Below, piece after piece: positions 1 to 6,422 of a DNA stretch of 15,841 nucleotides. The DNA comes from Ahrensia sp. (lineage in GTDB: Bacteria > Pseudomonadota > Alphaproteobacteria > Rhizobiales > Rhizobiaceae). The notes beneath the pieces are model-generated. The model had not been told where the DNA came from, ran no database searches, and saw nothing but the letters and a program-made list of their open reading frames with translations. Positions within the stretch are counted from its first letter, which is position 1; the number at the start of each line of letters is the position of its first letter. The position numbers and the translations under genes are program-made. The stretch lies in the NCBI GenBank assembly GCA_002698425.1, contig NZXU01000047.1:1-15841 (forward strand), read 5' to 3'.

Positions 1-1
1 C

Positions 2-100
2 GGGGCGACCTCCGTCGGCACGCTGTCCATCCGCCGCTTCCTCAGACCCGTCTGCTACCAGAACATGCCGCGGGACTTGCTGCCCGACGATCTGGGATAG
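2..100 (+). CDS. C-terminal tail of an unrecognised protein (cut by left edge)
   Basis: One plus-strand frame stays open from the left edge to a TAG at 98-100. It gives 32 residues ending MPRDLLPDDLG, with a basic stretch SIRRFLRP before it. A hairpin (104-124) lies four bases after the stop, as expected at a gene end. I do not recognise the family, and too little is present to assign a function. An alternative is a minus-strand gene starting with the ATG at 30 and leaving the window. I prefer the plus-strand reading because of the hairpin and because another plus-strand frame, open to about 204, does not look like protein. Confidence 0.45.
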   Translation, partial: GATSVGTLSIRRFLRPVCYQNMPRDLLPDDLG

Positions 101-103
101 GTG

Positions 104-124
104 GGGAGCGAAAAAGAGGCTCCC
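104..124 (+). terminator. Short hairpin after the first gene, terminator-like without a T tract
   Basis: GGGAGC at 104-109 pairs perfectly with GCTCCC at 119-124 around a nine-base purine loop, four bases after the upstream stop codon. No T run follows, so it does not meet the intrinsic-terminator rule. It could protect a 3' end or precede Rho-dependent termination. Confidence 0.3.
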
Positions 125-156
125 GGAGGGGCGCGAAAGACAGTCTAGCGATGCGC

Positions 157-179
157 CGTGCGGAAGAAATTTCCGCGCG
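157..179. other. Second hairpin in the intergenic region
   Basis: Positions 157-165 pair with 171-179 as nine base pairs, one of them G-T, around a five-base loop GAAAT. It sits between the hairpin at 104-124 and the AT-rich island. Role unknown; a second 3'-end structure for the upstream transcript is possible. Confidence 0.35.
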
Positions 180-202
180 TCCGCTTGCGGTGCTCGCGCG
201 AT

Positions 203-310
203 AGAAAACGCATTAACATATTGATATTATTGCATAATAAAGAAAATTTTTTGCCTGAAAACGACAGAAAATGCTTGGCGAATAAATAATATTACTATAG
301 GATTTTTATG
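203..310 (+). promoter_or_regulatory. AT-rich promoter/operator island upstream of the sugar transporter operon
   Basis: This stretch is markedly AT-rich in an otherwise GC-rich window and lies just upstream of ytfQ, so it is the obvious promoter region for the operon. Possible sigma-70 elements are TTGATA at 221-226 and TTGGCG at 275-280 with TATAGG at 296-301; the second pair has a short 15-base spacer, so neither is convincing. Two symmetrical elements lie within it: an inverted repeat at 225-239 and TAATATTA at 287-294. ATATTATT at 224-231 recurs in inverted form as AATAATAT at 285-292. These are candidate operator sites for the GntR-type regulator at the end of the operon, though nothing in the sequence proves which protein binds. 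Confidence 0.5.
225..239. promoter_or_regulatory. Perfect 6-3-6 inverted repeat, candidate operator
   Basis: TATTAT, three bases TGC, then ATAATA: both arms are perfectly complementary. This is a dimer-binding geometry and it sits in the AT-rich promoter region of the transporter operon. It overlaps the potential -35 TTGATA, so binding there could repress. AT-rich DNA yields such palindromes by chance more often than GC-rich DNA, hence the modest confidence. Confidence 0.4.
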
Positions 311-313
311 TAT

Positions 314-345
314 TGCCGGCGCACCTGAGGAGGAACCGTCCGGCA
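314..345 (+). promoter_or_regulatory. Leader hairpin exposing a Shine-Dalgarno-like loop before ytfQ
   Basis: TGCCGG at 314-319 pairs perfectly with CCGGCA at 340-345. The 20-base loop contains the strong ribosome-binding-like run GAGGAGGA at 327-334, which has no start codon at normal distance. The hairpin overlaps a six-codon open frame (308-328). The ribosome binding site that fits ytfQ is separate, at 354-360. Confidence 0.35.
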
Positions 346-366
346 CATTCTGTGGGAGGAATATCC

Positions 367-1281
367 ATGAAAGCGAAATATGCACTTGCCGGTGCAGCTC
401 TTGCTGCGTCCGCACTCATGACAAGCGCCGCCTGGGCCGAAACCATCGGGTTTTCGCAGGTCGGATCTGAGGGCGACTGGCGCCCCGCCTTTTCGGCGAA
501 CATGCAGGAAAGCGCGAAGGAATACGGCATCGACCTGAAATTCGCCAACGCGCAGGGCAAGCAGGAGGAGCAGCTTCGCGCCGTTCGCGCCTTCATCGCC
601 CAGGGCGTCGACGCGATCATCATCGCGCCGGTTGTCGTCACCGGCTGGGATCAGGTTCTTCGCGAGGCCAAGGACGCCGAAATCCCGGTTTTCCTCGTCG
701 ACCGCGATGTGGATGTCGAAGACAAGTCGCTTTACGTGACCCGCATTTCCGCCGACTTCAATCTCGAGGGCAAGCTGGCCGGCGCATGGCTGGCGGCCGC
801 GAGCAAGGGCACCTGCAAGGTTGTCGAACTGCAGGGTACGACCGGCTCTGCTCCGGCGATCGAACGCAAGAAGGGCTTCGAGGCGGTCATTGGCCAGTTC
901 CCGGCCATGGAAATCGTCCAGACCCAGTCCGGCGATTTCACTACCGAGGGCGGCAAGAAGGTGATGGAAGCCTTCATCAAGTCGACCAACAATCTCGACG
1001 GCATCTGCGCCTCTTTCGCGCATAATGACAACATGCAGCTCGGCGCCATCCAGGCGATGAAAGAGGCGGGCCTGAAGCCCGGCGAGGACGTGCTGATGGT
1101 GTCCGTCGACTATGTCCCTGCGATCAAGGACGCGCTTGCCGCAGGCGAAGCCAACGCCTCGGTCGAGCTCCGCTCCGCGGTGGGCAAGTTCATCTATCCC
1201 GTGGTTCTCGACTACATCAAGAACCCGAGTGAACTCGACAAGTGGATCGTGATCCCGTCGGATCTGCACACCGCGAACTGA
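367..1281 (+). CDS. ytfQ: Periplasmic sugar-binding protein of an ABC importer, YtfQ family
   Basis: This is the periplasmic solute-binding subunit that delivers a sugar to the YtfR/YtfT/YjfF importer; in E. coli the family binds galactofuranose. The ATG at 367 is preceded by GGGAGGA at 354-360, six bases away, and opens a classic signal peptide: MKAK, a hydrophobic core, then AWA before Glu25 (predicted cleavage 24/25). A TTG at 313 would place the signal core too far in. The 304-residue product has the type-1 periplasmic binding fold and close matches to E. coli YtfQ: GFSQVGSE at the mature start, then the DWR triplet in a sugar-contact region, a QGVDAIIIAPVV run, DAEIPVFLVDR, VELQGTTG, and GEANASVEL near the end. 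The substrate is inferred from the family; arabinofuranose or a related pentose is possible. First gene of a five-gene run. Confidence 0.93.
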   Translation: MKAKYALAGAALAASALMTSAAWAETIGFSQVGSEGDWRPAFSANMQESAKEYGIDLKFANAQGKQEEQLRAVRAFIAQGVDAIIIAPVVVTGWDQVLREAKDAEIPVFLVDRDVDVEDKSLYVTRISADFNLEGKLAGAWLAAASKGTCKVVELQGTTGSAPAIERKKGFEAVIGQFPAMEIVQTQSGDFTTEGGKKVMEAFIKSTNNLDGICASFAHNDNMQLGAIQAMKEAGLKPGEDVLMVSVDYVPAIKDALAAGEANASVELRSAVGKFIYPVVLDYIKNPSELDKWIVIPSDLHTAN

Positions 1282-1303
1282 CGGCAAGCCAGGAACCATC
1301 CTG

Positions 1304-1360
1304 ACACCCGTGCGGCGCTCCGGATCTCGGGGCGCCGTGCACTGCGCGCCACGCGGGTGT
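1304..1360 (+). promoter_or_regulatory. Long intergenic hairpin between ytfQ and ytfR
   Basis: Positions 1304-1318 pair with 1346-1360: 14 of 15 positions pair, including one G-T, with one C-A mismatch at 1313/1351. The 27-base loop contains smaller palindromes (GGCGCC, GTGCAC) that allow alternative folds. No T tract follows. Such structures between a binding-protein gene and its ATPase gene are known to stabilise the upstream mRNA end or reduce downstream expression. This would give more binding protein than membrane complex. The sequence shows the fold; the function is inferred. Confidence 0.65.
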
Positions 1361-1392
1361 ATTGATGATCCCGTAGCGACACGGTCGAACCC

Positions 1393-2919
1393 ATGAACGC
1401 AACTGCAAATCCCAAGCCGCGCGTCGAAATGCGGTCCATCGGGAAATCCTTTCCCGGCGTTCGCGCGCTGTCGAGTGTCGATTTCACCCTTTATCCCGGT
1501 GAAGTGCACGCGCTCCTCGGCGAAAACGGCGCGGGCAAGTCCACACTGATCAAGATCCTGACCGGCGCGCTCAGCCGCGACGCGGGAGAAATCCGTCTCG
1601 ACGGCAAACCCGTCAGTTTCAATTCGACCGGCGACGCGCAGGCGCACGGCATCTCGACTGTTTATCAGGAGGTCAACCTGATCCCGGCGATGTCCGTGAC
1701 CAAGAACCTGGCGCTTGGCCCGTCCCGTGGCGCTCTCGGCGTCATCTCCTGGGGCAAGGCGCGAAAACGCGCGCGCGATAAGCTGAGCCGCCTGAAACTG
1801 AATATCGATACCGAACAGCCGGTGGGCTCCTTTTCGGTCGCAGTGCAGCAGCTGGTCGCCATCGCGCATGCGCTCGACGACGACACCAGCGTCCTCGTCC
1901 TCGACGAGCCGACGGCGAGCCTTGATGCGCAGGAGACCGCGACGCTGTTCGGGATCGTCCGCGACCTGAAGGCGCGCGGCATGGCGATCGTCTTCATCAC
2001 CCACTTCCTCGACCAAGTCTACGAGATATCCGACCGCATTTCCGTGCTGCGCAACGGCAATCTCGTCGCAACTCACATGGCCTCGGAGATATCCCGCCAG
2101 GATCTGATCTCGGAGATGATCGGCCGTAAGCTCGGCGAGGTTGAGGCGACGCTCGCGCACAAGGCTGAAACCGGCCCGGGCAAGCAGAAGCTCGTCGCCC
2201 GGGATCTTGGCCGCAAGCGGACGCTGAAACCCTTTGACCTGACCCTGCACGCCGGCGAAGTCGTCGGCCTCGCCGGCCTTCTCGGATCCGGCCGCACCGA
2301 GATGACCAAGCTCATCTTCGGCGCGATCCGCTCGGACAGCGGCGAAATCCGTGTCGATGGCCAGGACATGTCCGGCGCCACCCCCCGCCGCTCGCTCGCC
2401 TCGGGCATCGCGTTCTGTCCGGAAGACCGCAAGGCCGAGGGGCTCGTCGGCGATCTGAGCATCCGCGAAAACATCATGCTGTCGATGCAGGCCAAACGGG
2501 GATGGCTGCGGCAATTGCCGCGGCGCGATCAGGAGAAGATCGCCGCCGAGATGATCCGGGCGCTCGGAATCGCCACGCCCGACGCCGAAAAACCGGTTCG
2601 CCAGCTTTCCGGCGGCAACCAGCAGAAGGTCGTTCTGGCCCGGGCGCTTGCCTCCAATCCCGGTATCCTGCTGCTGGACGAACCCACGCGCGGGATCGAT
2701 GTCGGCGCGCATGCGGAAATCATCACGCTGATCCGCAAGCTCTGCAATGACGGCATGGCGCTGCTGGTCGCCTCTTCCGAACTCGACGAGATCGTCGCGG
2801 CGTCGGATCGCGTGGCCGTTTTGCGCGACCGCGAGAAGGTCGGCGAGATCGACGGCGCGGATATCAATAGGGACAACATTATCCGGATGATCGCGGGGGA
2901 CGATGGTGGCCAGCACTGA
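1393..2919 (+). CDS. ytfR: Sugar ABC importer ATPase, two nucleotide-binding domains, YtfR family
   Basis: This is the cytoplasmic energy-coupling subunit, with two ATPase domains fused in one 508-residue chain as in RbsA, MglA and YtfR. Domain 1 has Walker A GENGAGKST at residues 43-51, the Q-loop segment VYQEVNL, and Walker B VLVLDEPTASLD. Its signature is degenerate (FSVAVQQ), as in E. coli YtfR. Domain 2 has a degenerate Walker A (GLLGSGRTE), a canonical signature LSGGNQQKVVLARAL and Walker B ILLLDEPTRGID. The switch motif FITHFLDQVYEISDR and a CPEDRK motif also match YtfR. The ATG at 1393 has almost no ribosome binding site and follows the 1304-1360 hairpin, which suggests lower translation than ytfQ. 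It overlaps the next gene by 17 bases. Confidence 0.94.
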   Translation: MNATANPKPRVEMRSIGKSFPGVRALSSVDFTLYPGEVHALLGENGAGKSTLIKILTGALSRDAGEIRLDGKPVSFNSTGDAQAHGISTVYQEVNLIPAMSVTKNLALGPSRGALGVISWGKARKRARDKLSRLKLNIDTEQPVGSFSVAVQQLVAIAHALDDDTSVLVLDEPTASLDAQETATLFGIVRDLKARGMAIVFITHFLDQVYEISDRISVLRNGNLVATHMASEISRQDLISEMIGRKLGEVEATLAHKAETGPGKQKLVARDLGRKRTLKPFDLTLHAGEVVGLAGLLGSGRTEMTKLIFGAIRSDSGEIRVDGQDMSGATPRRSLASGIAFCPEDRKAEGLVGDLSIRENIMLSMQAKRGWLRQLPRRDQEKIAAEMIRALGIATPDAEKPVRQLSGGNQQKVVLARALASNPGILLLDEPTRGIDVGAHAEIITLIRKLCNDGMALLVASSELDEIVAASDRVAVLRDREKVGEIDGADINRDNIIRMIAGDDGGQH

Positions 2920-3949
2920 CAGTAGACTGGATCGGCCGATGCCGGGCCGGCTCAAGGCGCTGGCGCAAAGCCGCGCCGTCTGGCCGCTTTTGGCCCTCAC
3001 CCTGATCCTCATCGTCGCGGGGTCCGTCTCGCCGAACTTCTTCGAGATCCGCATCGTCGAAGGGCGGCTTTTCGGCAATCTGATCGACATCCTCTACCGC
3101 GCCGTTCCCACCGCCCTCGTCGCGCTCGGCATGGCGGTCGTGATCGGAACGCGCGGAATTGACCTGTCCGTCGGCTCGATCATCGCCATCGTCGGCGCGG
3201 TGATCGTCTGGCGTATCAAGATGGGCGATCCGCATATCACCATCCTGTTTTCCGCACTGGCGGCCGGCATTCTGTGCGGCATGTGGAACGGCTTCCTTGT
3301 GTCCGCCCTCAAGATTCAGCCGATCATCGCGACGCTGATCCTGATGGTCGCCGGACGCGGCATCGGCATGCTGATCAACCAGCTCTATGGCGGCACCGAT
3401 CCGAGTTTCGAAAGCGCGCTGCTGCAGTGGCTCTCGACAGGGAGCATCTGGCTCATACCGACGCGGCTGATCCTGGCGGCCGGCATTTTCGGCGCCTTGT
3501 GGCTGCTGATCCGGCGCACCGCGCTCGGCCTCTTCATCGAGTCCGTCGGCGGAAACGCGGCCGCCTCGAACCTCGCGGGCGTCAAGGCGGGGCTGATTAT
3601 CTTCGTCGCCTATGTGCTGTCCGGGCTCCTGTCGGCCTGGGCCGGCGTGATCATGACCGCGGACACGCACACATCCGATCCCGTCTCGGTCGCCCTTTAC
3701 ATAGAGCTCGACGCGATCCTGGCGGTGGTGATCGGCGGCGGCTCGCTTGCCGGCGGTCGCATCTATCTCGGCATGACCGTCATCGGCGCCCTTGTGATCC
3801 AGGCGCTGACGACCGCCACGCTGATCTCCGGCCTGCCGCCGGAATACAATCTGATCATCAAGGCCCTCGTCGTATTGAGCGTCCTGTTCCTTCAATCCGC
3901 CAATGCCCGCAGGGCCATTGGAAGCCTCGTTTCGAGGAGATCGTCATGA
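2903..3949 (+). CDS. ytfT: Sugar ABC importer permease, YtfT family
   Basis: This inner-membrane permease of the BPD_transp_2 (RbsC/YtfT) family should form the sugar channel together with the next gene product. It has 348 residues (E. coli YtfT about 341), with a first membrane helix around residues 26-43 and hydrophobic helices throughout. Diagnostic stretches shared with YtfT are GRLFGNLIDILYRAVPTALVA, the family motif GTRGIDLSVGSI, LKIQPIIATLILMVAGRG and ELDAILAVVIGGGSLAGGR. Its ATG lies inside the end of ytfR with GGGGGA at 2895-2900 as ribosome binding site, and its TGA overlaps the next start as ATGA, indicating translational coupling. Confidence 0.93.
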   Translation: MVASTDSRLDRPMPGRLKALAQSRAVWPLLALTLILIVAGSVSPNFFEIRIVEGRLFGNLIDILYRAVPTALVALGMAVVIGTRGIDLSVGSIIAIVGAVIVWRIKMGDPHITILFSALAAGILCGMWNGFLVSALKIQPIIATLILMVAGRGIGMLINQLYGGTDPSFESALLQWLSTGSIWLIPTRLILAAGIFGALWLLIRRTALGLFIESVGGNAAASNLAGVKAGLIIFVAYVLSGLLSAWAGVIMTADTHTSDPVSVALYIELDAILAVVIGGGSLAGGRIYLGMTVIGALVIQALTTATLISGLPPEYNLIIKALVVLSVLFLQSANARRAIGSLVSRRSS

Positions 3950-4908
3950 GCAAGAAATACCTGCCTCTCGCCGCGACGGTCGCTGTCTTCCTGGCGCTCT
4001 TCCTGGTCGGCGGCTCGATGTACAGGAATTTCCTGTCGACGCTTGTGCTCGGCAATATTCTCGCCGACAACGCCTTCATCATCATCGCCGCAATCGGCGC
4101 CACCTTCGTCATCCTGTCCGGCGGCATAGACCTTTCAATCGGCTCCATGATCGGTTTCGTCGGGGTCTATATGGCGGTGCTCGACAGCATGGGCTGGCAC
4201 CCGCTGGCGACAGCCGCCGTGATGATCTGCTTCGGCATCCTCTACGGCGCGCTACAGGGCTTCATCATCGATTATTGCGACATCCAGCCTTTTATCGTCA
4301 CGCTGGCCGGGCTGTTCCTGCTGCGCGGTCTCTGCTTCATGGTGACGCTCGAATCCGTGCCGATCCGCCACGATTTCGTCGATCTCTACGCCTCGGCGAA
4401 ACTTCCGCTACCCGGACGCGGGGTCTTGCGAAGTTCCGCTCTGGTCATGCTGGCCGCGCTGGCGGTGGCGATCTTCATCGCCCATTTCACCCGCTTCGGT
4501 AACAATGTCTACGCGATCGGCGGCGACAAGGAATCGGCGCGCCTGATGGGCGTCAATGTCCGCCGCACGACTGTCGGCATCTATGCCATCGGCGGCTTCT
4601 ACTCGGCGCTCGCCGGCGTCGTCTACGCGCTATACACCTCGTCCGGCTATCCGCTCGCGGGCAGCACGCTGGAACTCTCCGCCATCGCGGCCGTGGTGCT
4701 TGGCGGCACCCTGCTGACCGGCGGCGTCGGAATGGTTGCAGGCACGCTTTTCGGCGGCATGATACTCGGCCTGATATCCACGCTGATCATCTTCCACGGA
4801 TCTCTGAACAGCGCCTGGATCATGATATCGAGCGGCGTCCTGCTGTTCGCATTCATCGTGCTCCACCGTTTTCTCGTTAGCTCATTCGATCTGCGGGGGA
4901 GCTCCTGA
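3946..4908 (+). CDS. yjfF: Second sugar ABC importer permease, YjfF family
   Basis: This is the second channel-forming permease of the importer, presumably pairing with the YtfT-like protein as a heterodimer. The 320-residue product is strongly hydrophobic and shares with E. coli YjfF the segments LADNAFIIIAAIGATFVILSG, GGIDLSIGS, VTLAGLFLLRGL, HFTRFGNNVYAIGGDKESA and AAVVLGGTLLTGGVGMVAGT. The ATG at 3946 is chosen over a much longer upstream extension because GAGGAGA at 3934-3940 lies five bases before it, it forms an ATGA overlap with ytfT, and the upstream extension is just ytfT read in another frame. Homologous to, but distinct from, the preceding permease. Confidence 0.93.
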   Translation: MSKKYLPLAATVAVFLALFLVGGSMYRNFLSTLVLGNILADNAFIIIAAIGATFVILSGGIDLSIGSMIGFVGVYMAVLDSMGWHPLATAAVMICFGILYGALQGFIIDYCDIQPFIVTLAGLFLLRGLCFMVTLESVPIRHDFVDLYASAKLPLPGRGVLRSSALVMLAALAVAIFIAHFTRFGNNVYAIGGDKESARLMGVNVRRTTVGIYAIGGFYSALAGVVYALYTSSGYPLAGSTLELSAIAAVVLGGTLLTGGVGMVAGTLFGGMILGLISTLIIFHGSLNSAWIMISSGVLLFAFIVLHRFLVSSFDLRGSS

Positions 4909-4911
4909 ATG

Positions 4912-4943
4912 CCCGGCAGATGCATGGTAGCCTCCTTGTCGGG
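4912..4943 (+). other. Hairpin between yjfF and the regulator gene
   Basis: CCCGGCA at 4912-4918 pairs with TGTCGGG at 4937-4943 (seven pairs, one G-T) around an 18-base loop. No T run follows. It could lower read-through into the regulator. Weak on its own. Confidence 0.3.
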
Positions 4944-4977
4944 TAAACTTCTCATTCCACTGAACCGGTAAAAGAAC

Positions 4978-5724
4978 TTGGACACAGCCATCTCCGACCG
5001 CGCCTACATCCTCGCCGACCCGAGCGGAGGCGCCGGACTGGGCGTCCTCAACAGACTGGGGCGCGAGATTGTCGACGGAACCTTCCCGCCCGATACGCGG
5101 TTGCCGGACGAGGCGTCGATGCTGAAACGATACTCGGTGTCCAGGACGGCGCTGCGCGAAGCCTACAGCAAGCTCGCGGCCAAGGGCATGATCGTCGCCC
5201 GGCCGAAGGTCGGCACAAGCGTGCGGCCGCCCGCTTTCTGGAACATGCTCGACGCCGAAGTGCTCGGCTGGCATCTGCAAACCAAGCCGCCGGAAGAAAT
5301 CGCCCGCGATCTCTATGCCCTGCGCCGAATGGTCGAACCGCCCGCGGCGGCGCTTGCCGCCGGGATCCGCAATGACGAGGAATTGCGCAAGATCGAGATG
5401 GCCTACGAGGACATGGCGGTCAAGGCGAATGACGAGGCCGAACTGGTCGAGGCCGATCTGCGGTTTCACCTGGAAATCCTGTTCGCCACGCATAATCACT
5501 TCATCGGAGCCTTCAGCGCGCTCATCCATGCGGCGATGATAAGCACCTTCCGCCTGAGCTGGCGCGGCGCCGAGGCCGCAGTGATCAAGGAAGCCCGGCT
5601 CAAGCAGCATGGAGACGTCCTGGAGGCGATCCGGCTGCAAGAGACCGATCTCGCGCGCCAGCGGATGGAAGCCTTGCTCGACGACTCGATCCGCGACGTG
5701 GACGAGGCCTTGGGGATTCGCTGA
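4978..5724 (+). CDS. GntR-family transcriptional regulator, FadR subfamily, TTG start
   Basis: A DNA-binding regulator of 248 residues. The N-terminal winged helix-turn-helix spans about residues 24-82, with hallmark LPDEASMLKRYSVSRTALREA and the wing ARPKVGTSV. An FCD ligand-binding domain follows (about 105-235), with Asp160, His164 and His211 at typical metal-ligand positions. The last histidine usual in FCD domains appears to be Leu233, as in some sugar-acid regulators of this group. An in-frame TAA at 4969-4971 bounds the frame, and the first internal Met (48) lies inside the helix-turn-helix, so a non-ATG start is required; TTG at 4978 fits. Its ribosome binding site is weak. Its place at the end of the transporter genes suggests it senses the sugar or a catabolite and controls the operon; the target site is not proven. 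Confidence 0.9.
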   Translation: MDTAISDRAYILADPSGGAGLGVLNRLGREIVDGTFPPDTRLPDEASMLKRYSVSRTALREAYSKLAAKGMIVARPKVGTSVRPPAFWNMLDAEVLGWHLQTKPPEEIARDLYALRRMVEPPAAALAAGIRNDEELRKIEMAYEDMAVKANDEAELVEADLRFHLEILFATHNHFIGAFSALIHAAMISTFRLSWRGAEAAVIKEARLKQHGDVLEAIRLQETDLARQRMEALLDDSIRDVDEALGIR

Positions 5725-5763
5725 CTTGGGGATTCGCTGACTTGGGAATTCGCTGACTTGGGA
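5709..5763 (+). repeat. 16-bp tandem repeat, three copies plus seven bases
   Basis: The unit CTTGGGGATTCGCTGA occurs at 5709-5724 and 5725-5740 identically. It recurs at 5741-5756 with one G-to-A change, and a partial seven-base copy follows at 5757-5763. The first copy encodes the regulator's last residues LGIR and its TGA stop. The array ends four bases before the CCA end of the convergent tRNA-Ser gene. It looks like a product of replication slippage; any role in stopping the two converging transcripts is speculation. Confidence 0.9.
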
Positions 5764-5767
5764 TGAA

Positions 5768-5857
5768 TGGCGGTGAGAGAGGGATTCGAACCCTCGAGAC
5801 GGTTGCCCGCCTACACGCGTTCCAGGCGTGCGCCTTCGACCACTCGGCCACCTCACC
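5768..5857 (-). tRNA. tRNA-Ser, anticodon GGA
   Basis: The minus strand folds as a class II tRNA of 90 bases including an encoded CCA (TGG at 5768-5770 on the plus strand). The acceptor stem is GGTGAGG against TCTCACC with one G-T at its base. The anticodon stem is CACGC/GCGTG around the loop CTGGAAC, giving anticodon GGA, which reads UCC and UCU serine codons. A long variable arm and the T-loop segment GGTTCGAATCC are present, as expected for serine. It converges on the GntR gene. Confidence 0.97.
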
Positions 5858-5914
5858 ACTACTGTCTGGCAATATTCGTCAGACGCCCGGACGGAACCCG
5901 TCCGCGGTGGCGGC

Positions 5915-5942
5915 AATATAGTCACAACGCTTCGCGGCGCAA
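5915..5942 (-). promoter_or_regulatory. Candidate sigma-70 promoter of the tRNA-Ser gene
   Basis: On the minus strand TTGCGC (5937-5942) and TATATT (5915-5920) are separated by 16 bases. Transcription would begin near 5907, leaving a leader of about 50 bases before the mature tRNA end at 5857. The leader contains a small hairpin (GTCTG/CAGAC at 5864-5884). Position and hexamers fit a stable-RNA promoter, but this is motif reading only. Confidence 0.4.
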
Positions 5943-6071
5943 CTCCCGTTTTGCGTCTTTTTTCAACATGCGTTTTCGCCGATTTCCGGCTCGTTTCGCG
6001 AGACGCATTGCAACAGCCCTGTCTGTCTCGTATTGACCGGTGAGGGCGGTTATTGCCCCACGCGAATAGTC

Positions 6072-6395
6072 ATGGTCCGGTTTTTTCTCAGAGCATTTGC
6101 TTTCATCTTCTTCGCCGTCGCGGTGATGTTCGTCGTCATCGACGCAACGCGGTCGATCGGCGTATCGGCGGTGGTCTTCACGCCCTTCGTCGACAGCCTG
6201 CAATTGACCATGCCGGTGGCGCTGCAGGCCTTCCAGGGCTGGCTTTCGCAATCCGCTCCCGCTTTTATGAGCGACCCGGTGCTTGCTTCGCTTCTGTCCC
6301 TTCCCACATTTGCAGTGTTCGCCTTGCTTGCTCTCGTCTTCTACGCCCTCGGCCGCAAGCCGACTCCAAAGGGCCTGAAGCGCCTGCCGCACTAA
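6072..6395 (+). CDS. Small membrane protein of unknown function upstream of msrA
   Basis: A 107-residue protein with two clear hydrophobic helices: one at the N-terminus (about residues 4-21, after MVRFFLR) and one near the C-terminus (about 75-94), followed by a basic tail GRKPTPKGLKRLPH. The stretch between them is amphipathic. I see no catalytic motif. The ATG at 6072 is chosen because it places the helix at the N-terminus, but it lacks a ribosome binding site; a TTG at 6033 in the same frame, 13 codons upstream, is also possible. The gene ends 27 bases before msrA on the same strand, so the two are probably co-transcribed. Confidence 0.72.
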   Translation: MVRFFLRAFAFIFFAVAVMFVVIDATRSIGVSAVVFTPFVDSLQLTMPVALQAFQGWLSQSAPAFMSDPVLASLLSLPTFAVFALLALVFYALGRKPTPKGLKRLPH

Positions 6396-6422
6396 GGCTA
6401 TTGCAAACCGGGGAGTGTCGCG

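Noticed and set aside
313..366. TTG start for ytfQ 18 codons upstream
   Set aside because: It would push the signal-peptide core away from the N-terminus and lacks a ribosome site, while ATG 367 has a strong one.
295..3090. Very long minus-strand open frame opposite ytfQ and ytfR
   Set aside because: It lies antisense to two well-recognised genes. Its Arg/Asp/Gly/His-rich composition with no domain is the usual shadow of high-GC codon bias.
2879..3895. Minus-strand frame opposite ytfT
   Set aside because: Extremely rich in Asp, Arg, Gln and His, with no domain; it mirrors a hydrophobic permease gene read in reverse.
3274..3945. Upstream extension of the yjfF frame
   Set aside because: These codons are ytfT read in another frame; homology, ribosome site and ATGA overlap place the start at 3946.
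5709..5767. Repeat array considered as CRISPR
   Set aside because: The units are directly adjacent with no spacers, only 16 bp long, and no cas genes are present.
5765..5860. tRNA-Ser considered as an attachment site of an integrated element
   Set aside because: No integrase lies nearby and no second copy of the tRNA 3' end was noticed in the window; neighbouring genes look like ordinary chromosomal genes.
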